From NCBI GenBank assembly GCA_017548245.1, contig JAFYMU010000061.1, forward strand, positions 1 through 6,656: 6,656 nt of DNA, in the 5' to 3' direction. The notes below the pieces were generated by a model. It had not been told where the DNA came from. It worked only from the letters and a program-made list of their open reading frames with translations, and made no database searches. The stretch comes from Kiritimatiellia bacterium (GTDB lineage: Bacteria; Verrucomicrobiota; Kiritimatiellia; RFP12; DVOR01). The translations under genes and the position numbers were made by a program. Below, in pieces: positions 1-5,967 of the stretch; the first letter of the stretch is position 1, and each line of letters starts with the position of its first letter.

Positions 1-177
1 CGCCGTAGCACTTCGCGCCACCACATGGTAGAGACGCGTCAGCCCAGCACCATCAAAGGCGCCGACTTCGGTGCCCTCTGTTGCGCGAAGCACATGCAAT
101 AAATGATGCGCCTGCTCCCCTTCCAACACGAGCAAATCCTGTTGGATAGCCTCCGTAGAAACCTGTTGACGATACAT
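1..177 (-). CDS. rsmE: 16S rRNA (uracil1498-N3)-methyltransferase RsmE, N-terminal part only
   Basis: This is a partial gene: the first 59 codons are present and the reading frame stays open to the window edge. RsmE methylates N3 of U1498 in 16S rRNA on the assembled 30S subunit. The visible part is its N-terminal PUA-like RNA-binding domain. The diagnostic stretch is GEQAHHLLHVLRATEGTEVG followed by FDGAG, which matches the family pattern of a HHLxxVLR core, a G-[DT]-E-V turn and an [FL]-D-G-x-G strand. The catalytic SPOUT knot domain lies outside the window. The ATG at 175-177 is preceded by GGAG about 8 nt upstream, inside the last codons of the ADP-ribosylglycohydrolase gene, and only 3 nt separate that stop from this start. 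Translational coupling is therefore likely. The identity rests on one domain, so a diverged paralogue cannot be excluded. Confidence 0.85.
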   Translation of the reverse strand, partial: MYRQQVSTEAIQQDLLVLEGEQAHHLLHVLRATEGTEVGAFDGAGLTRLYHVVARSATA

Positions 178-180
178 CGA

Positions 181-972
181 TTACACTCCAAAACGCTTCG
201 CGAAGGAAGTCAAAATCTCTTGCAAATCAGGCGTTAAGAAAGATTTGACACGCGCCATCAAAGAATCCTCCACGCCATAGTAAGCCTCGGCAATAGCACA
301 CGAAATCGCCGCTTGCGTATCCGCGTCACAGCCCAACGCAATCGTTTGGCGCAAACACTCCTCAAAGGAATCCGTTGCCAAAAAGGCACTAATCGCCTGC
401 GGCACCGAGACCCACGTTTCATCAAACCCGACCTTATCGGCATCCTCGCGCAACAACGCCAAATCATCAGTCAAGGGATACCCAAAGCGTTCCTCAATCT
501 CCGTGCGAATATCCTCCTTATCCTGACCCTTGCGCGCCAAGAAGATTGCCAGCGCCGTTGCCTGAGCCGCGGCAATTCCAAAGGGATGATTGTGCGAACA
601 CGCCGCCGTAGCCGCCGCCTCACGCAACACATCCTCTACCGTATTAAAAGCCCACGCCACCGGTGACACACGCATGGCCGAACCATTTCCGAAGCTATTG
701 TACGGCACGGGATTCTTCCGCTTGACCCACTCACAGTAGAACCTCCCACCAAAGCCACAATCCGGATACTGCAACGCCAATTCAAAGATCGTATCGCGAT
801 AAGGCCGCTTCTCCAAAATTGCCTTCGCCACCGCCAACGTGAGCACCGTATCATCCGAGAAGGTCTGCTCCGAATGGTTCAGATCCAACTTCTTCGCATC
901 ACGTTGCGGATGAAATTCATACGGCACACCACAAATATCACCCCAAAGGGCGCCTAATAAACACAACTTCAT
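181..972 (-). CDS. ADP-ribosylglycohydrolase family protein (DraG/ARH-like)
   Basis: A 263-residue single-domain protein, close to the usual size of bacterial ADP-ribosylglycohydrolases. The family removes ADP-ribose from protein side chains, nucleic acids or small ADP-ribosylated compounds using two Mg2+ ions. Visible motifs, in order: GALWGDICGVPYEF (residues 7-20), the first metal motif SDDT (39-42, where T/S-DDT is usual), GNGSAMRVSPVAWAF (95-109), SHNHP (126-130), and the second metal motif GCDADTQAA (214-222, family form G-x-D-x-DT). All expected acidic metal ligands are present, so the enzyme should be active. The start is the ATG at 970-972; its SD TAAGGAG overlaps the TAA stop of the PHP gene upstream, leaving 12 nt between the genes. 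It is followed 3 nt later by rsmE. No signal peptide or membrane segment is seen, so it is probably cytosolic. The actual substrate cannot be told from sequence. Confidence 0.9.
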   Translation of the reverse strand: MKLCLLGALWGDICGVPYEFHPQRDAKKLDLNHSEQTFSDDTVLTLAVAKAILEKRPYRDTIFELALQYPDCGFGGRFYCEWVKRKNPVPYNSFGNGSAMRVSPVAWAFNTVEDVLREAAATAACSHNHPFGIAAAQATALAIFLARKGQDKEDIRTEIEERFGYPLTDDLALLREDADKVGFDETWVSVPQAISAFLATDSFEECLRQTIALGCDADTQAAISCAIAEAYYGVEDSLMARVKSFLTPDLQEILTSFAKRFGV

Positions 973-984
973 CTCTGTAACTCC

Positions 985-2025
985 TTAATTAAACGACAAC
1001 ACGTGCGCTGCACGCTTCTCTGCCGTATCCAAACCGAGCGCCTCCAACGTTTTCAAATGCGCCCACAAATCCCCCGCCTGACGCGTCACATGCGCATCCG
1101 AACCCAAGGACAACTGTACACCTTCCGACAAACATTCCGCAAAAAATTCCACTTCAAAGGCATTCTTGTGATGGTTAATCTCAGCCGCCACACCCGCCTG
1201 CTTCAACATCTTTGCCACCGTCTTGTACAAATGACGCGGCACCGCACGGCGATACCAGGGGAAATAACGGAAGGGGTGCGCCAAAATGCGAATCGGTTGC
1301 GCCAACAACGCCTCCACATCCCGTAGCCACTTCTTCTCCAACTCCGCATCCGAGATCGTCTTGATATCCACATCCGCAATCTCATGCACCGCGCCAATCA
1401 AGTAATCCCAGCCCTCATAATCCTCGGGATGCAGACAAAACTGACCATCCTTCAGCAAATCCACCTCAAGACCAAAGCGAACCCGATCGCCCAACAACGG
1501 CTTCACGCTCTGCAACATCTCGCGATACGCCGCCATCCGACTCCGACGCGGATCGGCCCAAACACGCGCCACCTCCTCCGCGTCATTCTGCCACTTAAAC
1601 TTCAAGGCATCCGACCCGAAATAGAGCGCAAAAGCATGTTCCGTAAAACACTGACACGCCACGCCGAGCGACAACGATAACGTTGCCGCATCCACCAAAT
1701 CAATGCCGCGACCACAATAGGCAAATTGCGTATGCGCATGACAATCGCACAAACCCGGCGGCAATTGCAACTGCAACAGCGTTTCACCCGCCCACGCGAC
1801 AAAAGGCGACGCCCCCACCGGCACATCCGTCCCCTCCTCGCACGACATCCCATGCAACGCCATCTCCGACTTCAAGCGATACCATGCTAGCCCCTCCAAG
1901 CACCCCTTCGGAACCACCGCCATCGACGGCTTCAATCCCGCAAAACGCGCCGCCTTAATGGCCTTATCCACAAGCCAAAACGACAACGGAGACAACAACA
2001 ACGATTCAGGCAAATAGAGTTTCAT
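985..2025 (-). CDS. PHP-domain metal-dependent phosphoesterase (histidinol-phosphatase-like), with N-terminal extension
   Basis: A 346-residue protein with a full PHP domain, a trinuclear-metal phosphoesterase fold found in histidinol phosphatase (HisJ type), nucleoside phosphate phosphatases and polymerase X or III exonuclease domains. Metal-ligand motifs in order: DCHAHT (residues 94-99), TEH (128-130), GLEVD with E187, AVHE with H214, AHP with H250, NHH (284-286) and GSDAH (308-312). The set is complete, so catalytic activity is expected. About 90 residues precede the first motif, whereas HisJ-like enzymes usually begin within a few residues of it; this extension carries no motif I know. 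The ATG at 2023-2025 is the only reasonable start: the frame stays open upstream to 2151, but that part is leader-like and reads across a promoter. GGAG sits just 2 nt before the ATG, which is abnormally close. The gene is first in an operon with the ADP-ribosylglycohydrolase. The substrate is unknown, and nothing nearby points to histidine synthesis. Confidence 0.85.
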   Translation of the reverse strand: MKLYLPESLLLSPLSFWLVDKAIKAARFAGLKPSMAVVPKGCLEGLAWYRLKSEMALHGMSCEEGTDVPVGASPFVAWAGETLLQLQLPPGLCDCHAHTQFAYCGRGIDLVDAATLSLSLGVACQCFTEHAFALYFGSDALKFKWQNDAEEVARVWADPRRSRMAAYREMLQSVKPLLGDRVRFGLEVDLLKDGQFCLHPEDYEGWDYLIGAVHEIADVDIKTISDAELEKKWLRDVEALLAQPIRILAHPFRYFPWYRRAVPRHLYKTVAKMLKQAGVAAEINHHKNAFEVEFFAECLSEGVQLSLGSDAHVTRQAGDLWAHLKTLEALGLDTAEKRAAHVLSFN

Positions 2026-2034
2026 AACTCCTTT

Positions 2035-2043
2035 AGTATACCA
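2035..2043 (-). promoter_or_regulatory. Extended -10 promoter of the PHP / ADP-ribosylglycohydrolase / rsmE operon
   Basis: On the minus strand the sequence is TGGTATACT, an extended -10 (TGN plus TATACT, 5 of 6 to TATAAT). At 17 bp spacing the -35 position reads TAGCCA (2058-2063), a 4 of 6 match to TTGACA. Transcription would start about 7 nt after the -10, at roughly 2027-2029, only a few bases before the ATG at 2025. The mRNA would thus be leaderless or nearly so. A further promoter upstream is possible. Confidence 0.55.
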
Positions 2044-2105
2044 TATTTGATTGTTGTTGGCTATTGGTTGGCCGTTGTGAGCCTCCAGAGGTGGACGAGC
2101 CATTC

Positions 2106-2136
2106 GTAGGGCAACCCCTTGCGAACGCGGTTCTAC
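2106..2136. repeat. Nested inverted repeat in the leader region of the PHP operon
   Basis: Three nested pairings fall within 31 bp on the plus strand: GTAG with CTAC at the ends, AACC with GGTT inside, and GCG-AA-CGC at the centre, with a GGC bulge and a CCTT internal loop. It lies upstream of the likely promoter, so it would not be in the PHP mRNA unless transcription starts farther upstream. It may be a dispersed intergenic repeat or a cruciform-prone site. No function is assigned. Confidence 0.35.
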
Positions 2137-2227
2137 AGTCCCACCACCCAACTAGCAACCAGCAACTATCAACTGCCCGAAGGGCATTTCCGTGGTTTCA
2201 ATCGCACTTGTTTCGCCTACGCAATCG

Positions 2228-2362
2228 AGCCTCGATTCAGGGGTCAATTAAGCCTCAATTCAAAGGACTTCAAAAGCAGTGGAATTGGGGGGTGAAAAGC
2301 ACTACTTTTGCTCGTCAAAAGCACTGTAATTGATGGTCAAAAGCAGTGCTTTTCCAGAGGCT
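2228..2362. repeat. Array of six degenerate 22-24 bp direct repeats
   Basis: Units begin with AGC at 2228, 2251, 2275, 2298, 2320 and 2342, giving steps of 23, 24, 23, 22 and 22 bp, about two helical turns. Units 1 and 2 share AGCCTCRATTCA. Units 3 to 6 share AAAAGCASTR, and in units 4 and 6 this extends to a near-palindrome, best in unit 6 as AAAAGCAGTGCTTTT (2339-2353). Units 4 and 5 are separated from the next unit by CGTCAAA and GGTCAAA. An inverted copy of GCAGTGGAAT (2276-2285) occurs as ATTCCACTGC at 2363-2372. The helical phasing suggests multiple protein sites, but a decayed minisatellite would look similar. Confidence 0.55.
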
Positions 2363-2581
2363 ATTCCACTGCGAGTCATGATGCGTTTGAATCAAACACA
2401 AACCCCAATTAAAACTGCTATACTACCACCGAGAGACAAGAAAACATCGTCAACACAGGATTTTGCAACGAGTGTTGCACTGGCTAATGGATGCAGGGCA
2501 GTAAAAAAGGTGCAAATAAAGCTCCTTCTGAGGTGTTCGCGTAGCCTATGCCGTTGACGCGTCCCCCACCCTCCCATTCTC

Positions 2582-2661
2582 CCGATGCTGTCAGCTCATT
2601 CATGCAACGCACGGCTTGGTTAACCAAGCCGTGCTGTTCAAAGCCCATAATAGAGCATCGG
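2582..2661. repeat. 80-bp inverted structure with a perfect 26-bp palindrome downstream of the ATPase cluster
   Basis: The core at 2609-2634 is a perfect palindrome whose 13-base arm is GCACGGCTTGGTT; as RNA it folds to an 11-bp stem with a TTAA loop. It is framed by CCGATGCT (2582-2589) and AGCATCGG (2654-2661). On the minus strand the core starts about 34 nt after the TAA of the 142-aa gene. No U-tract follows on either strand, so it is not a canonical intrinsic terminator. It could be a Rho-assisted or bidirectional terminator, a 3'-end stabiliser, or a dimeric protein or recombination site. Confidence 0.5.
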
Positions 2662-2668
2662 TCATGAC

Positions 2669-3097
2669 TTAAACCGGGGGACACTCTTGCTGAACGGTCT
2701 CAAGGACGCGGGCTCGCATTTCGGCATAGACGTTGTGCAAGTTGAGGTGCCAATAAGAGGAGGCGTCGTATTTCATGAGGCTTCCCTGTACCATAAGGCC
2801 GGTATAAGAACTTGGAGAGCACAGGCGAACCGCCCACGCCCTCGCCCAAAAGAGATATTCGCCTTCAAGCGTCGTTTCTCCATCAACGAAGATGCAGTGG
2901 CCAGTCTCAACCCATTCACCTGAAGGCAAAATCTGATTCCACGGTTGGCCGAAAGGGTGCGCCTCTAAAAAGGCGCGCCAATCAGTAATCACATTCGGAT
3001 CAGCTTCTGGATTGCGTTTTTGCCAGCGTACGCGGCGCGCCTCGGTATAACCCAAGGCGGCACGCTGCTGTTCAAATGCTGTTTCATCGATTGTCAT
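2669..3097 (-). CDS. Hypothetical protein, 142 aa, last gene of the AAA+ ATPase cluster
   Basis: I do not recognise this protein. It is soluble in appearance, with no signal peptide or membrane segment. Residues 1-50 are charged and look helical (QQRAALGYTEARRVRWQKRN). The middle is rich in aromatic and beta-type residues: the Trp-rich stretch EGEYLFWARAWAVRL near residues 78-92, then YDASSYWHLNLHNVYAEM near 109-126. No catalytic motif is evident; the scattered His and Cys residues form no pattern I know. The ATG at 3095-3097 is preceded by GAGAGGT with 5 nt spacing, and only 12 nt separate it from the stop of the AAA+ gene, so the two are surely co-transcribed and probably coupled. Position directly after the ATPase suggests a partner or substrate (inference only). 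Reading-frame quality and the SD make it very likely a real gene. Confidence 0.8.
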   Translation of the reverse strand: MTIDETAFEQQRAALGYTEARRVRWQKRNPEADPNVITDWRAFLEAHPFGQPWNQILPSGEWVETGHCIFVDGETTLEGEYLFWARAWAVRLCSPSSYTGLMVQGSLMKYDASSYWHLNLHNVYAEMRARVLETVQQECPPV

Positions 3098-3109
3098 TGT
3101 AGACCTCTC

Positions 3110-5269
3110 TTAATTTTTGAAAAAGCCAATTGGATCGGGGCCCACACGTTCCAACTTCGCATCGCTTTCGCGACGAAGCGCGTTGAGACGGTCGGTATTA
3201 GTGATTTCATCCCCCAAGTAGTAGAGCGATTGACGAACCGTGCGGAAATCACCAGGCGTCAAGCAGTTAATCCGACGCAGGGCAACCTTCTCTGCTTCAC
3301 TGAGAGAGGTCTTAAACATGCGTTCGAAAAAGAGCTGTTTTCCTGCATCGGCAAGGTAATCGAACTCAACCTTAAAGGTAAAACGACGCATAATGGCTTG
3401 GTCAAGGCGCGTGCGAAGGTTTGTTGCGGCAATAAAAATTCCATTAAAGGCTTCCATCTGTTGCAGAATCTCGTTGACCTGCGATACCTCCCACGACTTT
3501 GAACTGGTGCGACGGTCTTGTACCAAACTATCGACTTCATCAAAGAAGAGAATAGCGTCTTCATCCTCGGCCTGACGAAAAGCGGTTGCGATAAGCTGTT
3601 CGGTCATGCCCACATAAGGACTCAAGATGTCACTTGCACGCTTGAAGAGGACCTTCTTATTGAGTTCATGTCCAAGGAACTTAACAAATTCGGTTTTACC
3701 ACTTCCTGGTGCTCCATAAAGCAAAAGGTTCATGCGCGGTACATCGGGATCATTTCCAGAATAAGTTTGCTGCGCGAAGTTATGAATTGCCTGAACGATC
3801 TTGGGCAGGACGATCGTGCTCTTGATATTCAACCCTTCCAGCGAATAATCGTGTGCTGGGGTAAACGCCTGCGATGTGGCGTACTGCATTAACTGGCAAT
3901 GCGGCTTCATTAGCTGATCAATGTGCCGTTCCACCGTTTCCACCGAAGGATTTAGACGTTTCACATTCTGCAACACGAAGGCAATACCACCTGCATTAGC
4001 ATGGTATTTCGTGGCATAATGTTTAATTCGTTCAGCAGGGACCAACTCATGAAGATCGAGTTTTTCAACCGAATTCTTCCAAATCTGAATCCGCTGCTCT
4101 CCATTCAGGCAGTTAAAGCGAATCGAATAGTCAAAACGTCGACGAACGCTCAAATCCATCTTCTTCGCATTAATATTGACAATCCAAAACGCCGGCATCT
4201 TCATTTCGTCAAGGAGGGTATTCGTCACCCCTTTTTCGGTACTTTTCACCCAAAACTGCTCACTGTCGGGACTATTGAGCAATTCGTCCGCTTCGTCAAT
4301 AATCATGAGGCTTTTACTGGGATCTTCGCACGTATTGCAGGCATCAATCCCAATGCGCCGCGAACGAGATTCATTTGATGTATTCGCCCCTTGCAAAATG
4401 CTAAAAGTGCGCAAACCCGAAGCCTTGGCAATGGCTTGCGCAAAGCTGGTCTTTCCCGTTCCCGGTACGCCATAGAAGAGAATGTTCAACTTACCGCTCT
4501 TCGCAGCGAGTAATTTCAAGATTAAGGCCGCCTTTTCTTCTAGACGTTCGCCAAAATAGGTCAAGGGGAGCGCCTCGTTCAGATCTTCATGACGATAGAA
4601 GTTTTCGCGCAAGAGCTGCGTTTCAGATTGGCCACCGCTCAAATAACCTTCTAACGTGCAACGTTGAAGTTCCCAATCATCATCCAGTAATTCAAACATG
4701 CGCAAGCGGCAGCGCGGTTGTAAAACCGCCACGACCTCTGCATAAGAACGATTCAGCGCCATCGCGATATAATATTGGCGTTCGGGTGTCTTCATACGAA
4801 TCGGAAACGCAAGCTGCATTCGTTCCGAGGCGTACATCAAAATCAAGATATCGCGTTCAAGTTCGTTCAACTTCAAGATCTCGCAAAGCGCATCCATGCG
4901 GTGCTTAATCGGATCCGCGTTGACCTCCTCCTCTGACAAGGCATTGAGGGCCTGCAGGACAATCTCCTCCACCATCACACGACACACCCAGCGCGTGTTC
5001 GGACAGTTCCACAACTTTCCGACCCACTCCTGTGAGTGATCCCTCTCAAAATCCACACCCGCATCCTTGAGCAAGAGATTGTGCATCGTCTTCTCAGCGA
5101 AGGTCACCCAAGCGATTTCCGTCAACTCATTCTCGGTGCAACACTCCAACAAGAGGTCAAAGAAGTCACGATCTTCCACCTCTTTACGGTAATTACGAAT
5201 CATATTCAAGAAGAAACGCAACTGCTGTTGCTTCAAGAACGAACGCGGTACTTCACAAAAAACTGCCAT
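3110..5269 (-). CDS. Tandem AAA+ ATPase (SpoVK/Cdc48-like class), 719 aa
   Basis: Two AAA+ modules follow an N-terminal region of about 240 residues. Module 1: Walker A GVPGTGKT (267-274), Walker B LMIIDEAD (321-328), a sensor-1-like N-I-N (365-367) and an arginine-finger-like RRRFD (376-380). Module 2: Walker A GAPGSGKT (519-526), pore loop YVG (552-554), Walker B AILFFDEVD (572-580), sensor-1 AATN (614-617), MRRF (627-630) and a sensor-2-like GDFR (673-676). Both sites keep the residues for ATP binding and hydrolysis. Only module 2 has the aromatic-hydrophobic-Gly pore loop that threads substrates in unfoldases. The N-terminal region is helical; around 120-215 it has the look of the winged-helix segment in related COG0464 proteins (inference). 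No protease motif, transmembrane helix or signal peptide is seen, so it is not FtsH. Likely a cytosolic hexameric remodelling ATPase. The start ATG at 5267-5269 follows AAAGG at 6 nt. It is the core of the cluster. Confidence 0.9.
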   Translation of the reverse strand: MAVFCEVPRSFLKQQQLRFFLNMIRNYRKEVEDRDFFDLLLECCTENELTEIAWVTFAEKTMHNLLLKDAGVDFERDHSQEWVGKLWNCPNTRWVCRVMVEEIVLQALNALSEEEVNADPIKHRMDALCEILKLNELERDILILMYASERMQLAFPIRMKTPERQYYIAMALNRSYAEVVAVLQPRCRLRMFELLDDDWELQRCTLEGYLSGGQSETQLLRENFYRHEDLNEALPLTYFGERLEEKAALILKLLAAKSGKLNILFYGVPGTGKTSFAQAIAKASGLRTFSILQGANTSNESRSRRIGIDACNTCEDPSKSLMIIDEADELLNSPDSEQFWVKSTEKGVTNTLLDEMKMPAFWIVNINAKKMDLSVRRRFDYSIRFNCLNGEQRIQIWKNSVEKLDLHELVPAERIKHYATKYHANAGGIAFVLQNVKRLNPSVETVERHIDQLMKPHCQLMQYATSQAFTPAHDYSLEGLNIKSTIVLPKIVQAIHNFAQQTYSGNDPDVPRMNLLLYGAPGSGKTEFVKFLGHELNKKVLFKRASDILSPYVGMTEQLIATAFRQAEDEDAILFFDEVDSLVQDRRTSSKSWEVSQVNEILQQMEAFNGIFIAATNLRTRLDQAIMRRFTFKVEFDYLADAGKQLFFERMFKTSLSEAEKVALRRINCLTPGDFRTVRQSLYYLGDEITNTDRLNALRRESDAKLERVGPDPIGFFKN

Positions 5270-5317
5270 AACAAACCTTTCCCTTTAAGTTAAAAATCAA
5301 ACATTCAACCACGATGA

Positions 5318-5533
5318 TCAATCTTCCGATTGAACGGCACGCTCAAGCACCTTCGCACGATGCTTCAGTAATTTAACCGCAGCCTTAAACGAAAGACCAT
5401 ACACACGCATCATGATCTTTGCCTTAACCACCAGTAGCGCACGTTCGCGCGCTTTCACCTCATCCATTTCCTCCACGCGGCACGACTGTTTCGAATCCGC
5501 CTCATCCAAGATCCCATCCAAAATAGCTTCCAT
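5318..5533 (-). CDS. Small helical hypothetical protein, 71 aa
   Basis: No family is recognised. The sequence is almost wholly helix-forming, with an acidic N-terminal third (MEAILDGILDEAD) and a basic, amphipathic C-terminal half (VKAKIMMRVYGLSFKAAVKLLKHRAKVLERAV). This segment could form a coiled-coil or helical hairpin and is typical of small adaptors, regulators or nucleic-acid-binding peptides. The start is the ATG at 5531-5533, seven bases after AAAAGGAG (5541-5548). An in-frame TTG two codons upstream lies 1 nt from that SD and is too close to serve. It lies 48 nt before the ATPase gene, whose SD (AAAGG) lies in the gap, so co-transcription is very likely. A direct partnership with the ATPase is inference. 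Confidence 0.75.
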   Translation of the reverse strand: MEAILDGILDEADSKQSCRVEEMDEVKARERALLVVKAKIMMRVYGLSFKAAVKLLKHRAKVLERAVQSED

Positions 5534-5539
5534 ATCCAA

Positions 5540-5653
5540 TCTCCTTTTGTGTTAATAAGACAAACCATAAACGACAAACATTGTGATGTATTTCCCTATT
5601 CGTACATTTGGCAGGCTGGCCTCCTTTCATATAGACGTTCGCACAACACGCGT
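5540..5653 (-). other. Longest gap inside the ATPase cluster, with an orphan Shine-Dalgarno
   Basis: This 114-nt gap is the only sizeable one in the cluster. On the minus strand it contains AAAGGAGG (5620-5627) without an ATG, GTG or TTG at proper distance. A CTG 5 nt downstream would open a 20-codon frame ending just before the SD of the 71-aa gene, and a separate ATG at 5628-5630 opens a 42-codon frame overlapping that gene. Neither is persuasive. It may be an internal leader, a leader-peptide site or a chance SD. Confidence 0.3.
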
Positions 5654-5932
5654 TTACTTGACCTGGCGCGAACGAATGAAGGTCTGATACCAAATCAACG
5701 CGCGAATCACAGTGCAATTGCTTTTACGACCAGCGGCTTCTTTTTCGCCACCCGTGCCATACATTTGAACCAAGGCGCCAATTTCTTCGGGCGAGAGATC
5801 CCACGTAAACCCTTCCGAACGCAAGACGCGCTTAACCGCAGAGGCATAGGAATAGACCGTACTGCGATTGCCTGTAGAGGAATATTCCTTGAGGCCATGA
5901 CAAAGCAAGAATTCGATGTAAGTATTTTCCAT
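5654..5932 (-). CDS. Small helical protein resembling a solitary SAM-like (core-binding) domain, 92 aa
   Basis: The pattern is helical throughout: an N-terminal helix (YIEFLLCHGLKEY), then S-T-x-x-S-Y-x-S-A-V-K-R-V-L-R (residues 24-38, following STGNR), a loop and helix around 47-58, and a final helix VIRALIWYQTFI (75-86). This order, with a Ser/Thr-started helix bearing a central Tyr and a last helix of the A-L-x-x-[YF]-x-x-F type, resembles the N-terminal DNA-binding domain of tyrosine recombinases and the similar module ahead of some HNH nucleases. No catalytic domain follows: the gene stops at a TAA and the next frame is unrelated. It would therefore be a free-standing DNA-binding or adaptor domain (inference). 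The ATG at 5930-5932 follows AAAGGA by about 7 nt. The gap to the preceding gene is 35 nt. Gene reality is well supported; the fold is uncertain. Confidence 0.75.
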   Translation of the reverse strand: MENTYIEFLLCHGLKEYSSTGNRSTVYSYASAVKRVLRSEGFTWDLSPEEIGALVQMYGTGGEKEAAGRKSNCTVIRALIWYQTFIRSRQVK

Positions 5933-5967
5933 GACGTTTTCCTTTCTTTAATGTATAAACAAGTGGA

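Larger units (their letters stand above)
2026..2668. other. Intergenic region of about 640 bp without a supported gene
   Basis: No reading frame here has convincing protein character or an SD-start pair. The stretch separates the end of the ATPase cluster from the start of the PHP operon. It holds, from right to left, an 80-bp inverted structure with a 26-bp palindrome (2582-2661), AT-rich sequence with an isolated TATACT on the plus strand at 2419-2424 lacking a good -35, the degenerate 22-24 bp repeat array (2228-2362), a short hairpin TGCCC-GAA-GGGCA (2174-2186), a nested stem (2106-2136), a small CCTC-CA-GAGG hairpin (2082-2091) and the operon promoter. No tRNA, rRNA or recognised riboswitch is seen. 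Its length and repeats are unusual beside the 2-120 nt gaps elsewhere in the window. Confidence 0.7.

Noticed and set aside
2026..2151. N-terminal extension of the PHP protein to 388 aa with a start at 2151
   Set aside because: No SD precedes it, its composition differs from the rest, it crosses the extended -10 promoter and part of the nested stem, and the ATG at 2023-2025 is a better start.
2228..2362. CRISPR array reading of the repeated units
   Set aside because: Units are 22-24 bp back to back, degenerate, with no unique spacers and no cas genes nearby.
2609..2634. Canonical intrinsic terminator
   Set aside because: The stem is excellent but no T-run follows on either strand, so the entry is kept as an inverted repeat of unknown role.
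2392..2684. Two overlapping minus-strand frames of 61 and 66 codons
   Set aside because: They read through the repeat-rich intergenic region and the 26-bp palindrome, lack an SD and have no protein-like pattern.
3110..5269. FtsH/Lon-type protease reading of the ATPase
   Set aside because: There is no HExxH zinc motif, Ser-Lys dyad region or transmembrane helix, and two AAA+ modules are present instead of one.
5502..5717. 71-codon minus-strand frame between the 92-aa and 71-aa genes
   Set aside because: It overlaps both genes, has no SD at its first start, and its composition (Cys, Trp, His scattered) looks like noise.
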